Positions 5,627-7,480 of a stretch of DNA of 7,480 bases are shown here, piece by piece. A program made the translations under genes and the position numbers. The stretch lies in the NCBI GenBank assembly GCA_023251695.1, contig JAHEYE010000170.1:1-7480 (forward strand), read 5' to 3'. Position 1 is the stretch's first letter. Each line of letters starts with the position of its first letter. The notes beneath the pieces are model-generated. The model worked only from the letters and a program-made list of their open reading frames with translations. It was not told the origin of the DNA and made no database searches. The stretch comes from Sphingobacteriaceae bacterium (lineage in GTDB: Bacteria > Bacteroidota > Bacteroidia > B-17B0 > Aurantibacillaceae).

Positions 5627-7480
5627 ATGAGGAAACTACTATTCACTATTGCCTTATTCTCTGTTTGCCTTGCTTTTTCACAAAGCGAAAAATATCATAA
5701 AGTTGAGATTACAGGGACGGATGGATTAATTCCACAATTATCAAAACTTGGCATTACTATTGATCATGCCGAAAAAAAAGGCAATTCGGTAATCACCGAG
5801 ATTTCAGAATCTGAAGTTGCCGTTCTTAAACAAAACGGAATCAACTATACTATTCTAATTAACGACATGGTTTCGTTTTATGAAAACAGAATAAAACAGG
5901 ATTACCTTAATAAAACTTCAGCAGCAGGTTTATGCAACGATCCTACTGTAGTTAAACCAAGCAAATTTCATTTGGGAACCATGGGCGGTTACTTCACACT
6001 TACTGAAATGCAGAATATTTTAGACAGTATGTCGCTCCTTTATCCGAGTTTAATAACCATTAAGCAACCATTAAGTGTGCAAAGTATTGAAGGCCGCAAT
6101 ATCTGGTATCTTAAAATTTCTGATAACCCGAACATTGATGAAAGCGAACCTGAATTATTATACGACGCTTTACATCATGCCCGCGAAGCGGCATCCTTAT
6201 CACAACTAATTTTTTACATGTGGTACTTATTGGAAAATTACGCTACCAATCCTGATGTAAAATTTTTGGTTGACAATACCGAAATGTTTTTTGTGCCTTG
6301 TGTTAACCCCGATGGCTATGAATACAACCGTACAATTAGTCCGGGTGGTGGCGGTATGTGGCGCAAGAACAGAAGAAATAATGGTAGCACTTTTGGTGTC
6401 GACCTCAACCGGAATTATGGTTATTTCTGGGGATATGATAATATAGGCTCTTCGCCAACATCCAGCTCTGATACTTACCGCGGCACATCTGCATTCTCAG
6501 AACCTGAAACACAAGCAATGCGTAACTTTTGTAATGCACGTCAGTTTAAAACTGCTTTAAATGCACATACTTACAGCAATTTATTAATTTATCCATGGGG
6601 ATATTTACCAAGTTTCTACACGCCTGACTCAGCAACTTATGTGAACTGGAGTATTTTAATGTGTGAGACGAGCCGTTTTTTATATGGCACCGGTGATCAA
6701 ACTGTACAATATGTTACGAATGGCGACAGTGATGATTGGATGTATGGTGAACAAGTAACAAAGCCAAAGATATTAGCAATGACACCTGAAGCGGGATCAT
6801 CCAGTGATGGATTCTGGCCTGCATCATCACGTATCATTGACATTTGTAAAACAACATTTAATCAAAATTTAAATTTAGCGAAATTGGTAACTAATTTTGC
6901 CAACGTTACTGATCAACGCGATCGTTTCTTTTTTAATACAACCGGATACATCCAATACAATATTCAGCGTTTAGGTTTGCAAAACGGAAACTTTACAGTT
7001 TCAATTGCTCCGGTTGGTTTAGGTATTGCGACTGTAGGTGCCCCAAAAGTTTATACAGGCATGACCTTGAATCAAACCAAATCAGATTCCATATCATTTA
7101 CTTTAAGCGGCGGCTTGACTTCAGGGCAAACTGTAAAATATATTCTTGCGGTTGATAATGGTTTTTACGTGCACCGTGATACCATCAGTAAAATTTATGG
7201 AAATACCGTTACTGTTTTAAATGACCCTTGTAACACAATTGCTACAAATTGGATTGCAGGTGGCTGGGGAAATTCAACAACAAAATTCCATACAGGACCG
7301 GGAAGTATTACGGATAGCCCGACCGGAACTTATGCAAGTAATGCAAATAAAACAGTACGCTTAACCACTGCTTTGAATCTTACAGGTGCGTCGTATGCGC
7401 ATATGCAATACTGGACAAAGTTTGGGCTTGAAAAAAATTACGATGAAGTTACCATTCAGGGAAGTACCAATGGCGGTTCA
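5627..7480 (+). CDS. Secreted zinc carboxypeptidase (family M14) with C-terminal beta domains, C-terminus cut by window edge
   Basis: The frame is open from the ATG at 5627 to the window edge: 618 codons with no stop. Seen: a signal peptide at 1-18 (MRKLLFTIALFSVCLAFS); then a region at about 22-95 rich in short strands and helices that resembles an inhibitory propeptide. The M14 catalytic domain spans about 118-425. Zinc ligands are His184 and Glu187 (HARE) and His314 (LNAHTYSN). Substrate-binding residues are Arg246 (MWRKNRR), Asn261 and Arg262 (VDLNRNY), and the catalytic glutamate is Glu388 (MTPEAG). The motif YRGTSAFSEPET (284-295) is also typical. A beta-sandwich region follows at about 430-530. 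From about 536 there is a second domain with the pattern DSPTGTYASN, LNLTGASYAHMQYW and NYDEVTIQGS, resembling the MAM-like domain of immune inhibitor A-type peptidases. The enzyme should release C-terminal residues from peptides outside the inner membrane; carboxypeptidase T is the nearest well-known type. In Bacteroidota such proteins often end in a type IX secretion sorting domain, which would lie beyond the window and is not seen. All catalytic residues are present. Confidence 0.93.
   Translation, partial: MRKLLFTIALFSVCLAFSQSEKYHKVEITGTDGLIPQLSKLGITIDHAEKKGNSVITEISESEVAVLKQNGINYTILINDMVSFYENRIKQDYLNKTSAAGLCNDPTVVKPSKFHLGTMGGYFTLTEMQNILDSMSLLYPSLITIKQPLSVQSIEGRNIWYLKISDNPNIDESEPELLYDALHHAREAASLSQLIFYMWYLLENYATNPDVKFLVDNTEMFFVPCVNPDGYEYNRTISPGGGGMWRKNRRNNGSTFGVDLNRNYGYFWGYDNIGSSPTSSSDTYRGTSAFSEPETQAMRNFCNARQFKTALNAHTYSNLLIYPWGYLPSFYTPDSATYVNWSILMCETSRFLYGTGDQTVQYVTNGDSDDWMYGEQVTKPKILAMTPEAGSSSDGFWPASSRIIDICKTTFNQNLNLAKLVTNFANVTDQRDRFFFNTTGYIQYNIQRLGLQNGNFTVSIAPVGLGIATVGAPKVYTGMTLNQTKSDSISFTLSGGLTSGQTVKYILAVDNGFYVHRDTISKIYGNTVTVLNDPCNTIATNWIAGGWGNSTTKFHTGPGSITDSPTGTYASNANKTVRLTTALNLTGASYAHMQYWTKFGLEKNYDEVTIQGSTNGGS

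Noticed and set aside
1..7480. A hidden mobile element, CRISPR array, defence system or RNA gene
   Set aside because: Five housekeeping-type genes fill almost the whole window, no gap exceeds 80 bases, and I saw no transposase, spaced repeats, tRNA-like or rRNA-like sequence.

Overview
The window looks like an ordinary chromosomal segment of a Bacteroidota (Bacteroidetes) bacterium. The DNA is AT-rich and no gene start has a Shine-Dalgarno sequence. Two or three upstream regions carry -7 boxes of the Bacteroidota type TAnnTTTG. The gene content fits this phylum: a membrane-anchored PpiD-like foldase, a glucosaminidase with LysM repeats, an AlkD-like protein, a secreted S9A prolyl oligopeptidase, and a large secreted M14 carboxypeptidase with accessory C-terminal beta domains. 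I cannot name the genus.

Layout: three genes read leftward and two read rightward from a divergent point at 3405-3436. Leftward, in order of transcription, are the AlkD-like protein (3404-2640), the glucosaminidase/LysM protein (2635-1679, GTG start 4 bases after the alkD stop) and a PpiD/SurA-type peptidylprolyl isomerase (1602 to the window edge, C-terminus missing). The foldase gene probably has its own promoter in the 76-base gap before it. Rightward are the prolyl oligopeptidase (3437-5548) and, after a 78-base gap with a probable promoter, the zinc carboxypeptidase (5627 to the window edge, C-terminus missing).

Four of the five products are predicted to enter or cross the inner membrane. 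The foldase would assist exported proteins in the periplasm. The glucosaminidase would trim peptidoglycan. The two peptidases are both exported and have complementary specificities: internal cleavage after proline in short peptides, and release of C-terminal residues. They could work together in peptide scavenging, but that is inference from adjacency. The AlkD-like protein is the only clearly cytoplasmic product and probably binds or repairs alkylated DNA.

I found no RNA gene, CRISPR array, insertion sequence, phage gene or defence system, and no sign of a new multi-gene system. The most unusual items are small: two short direct repeats in promoter regions, the tight coupling of a DNA-repair gene to a wall hydrolase gene, and the non-catalytic flanking domains of the M14 peptidase. 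Both terminal genes are cut by the window edges rather than visibly broken.
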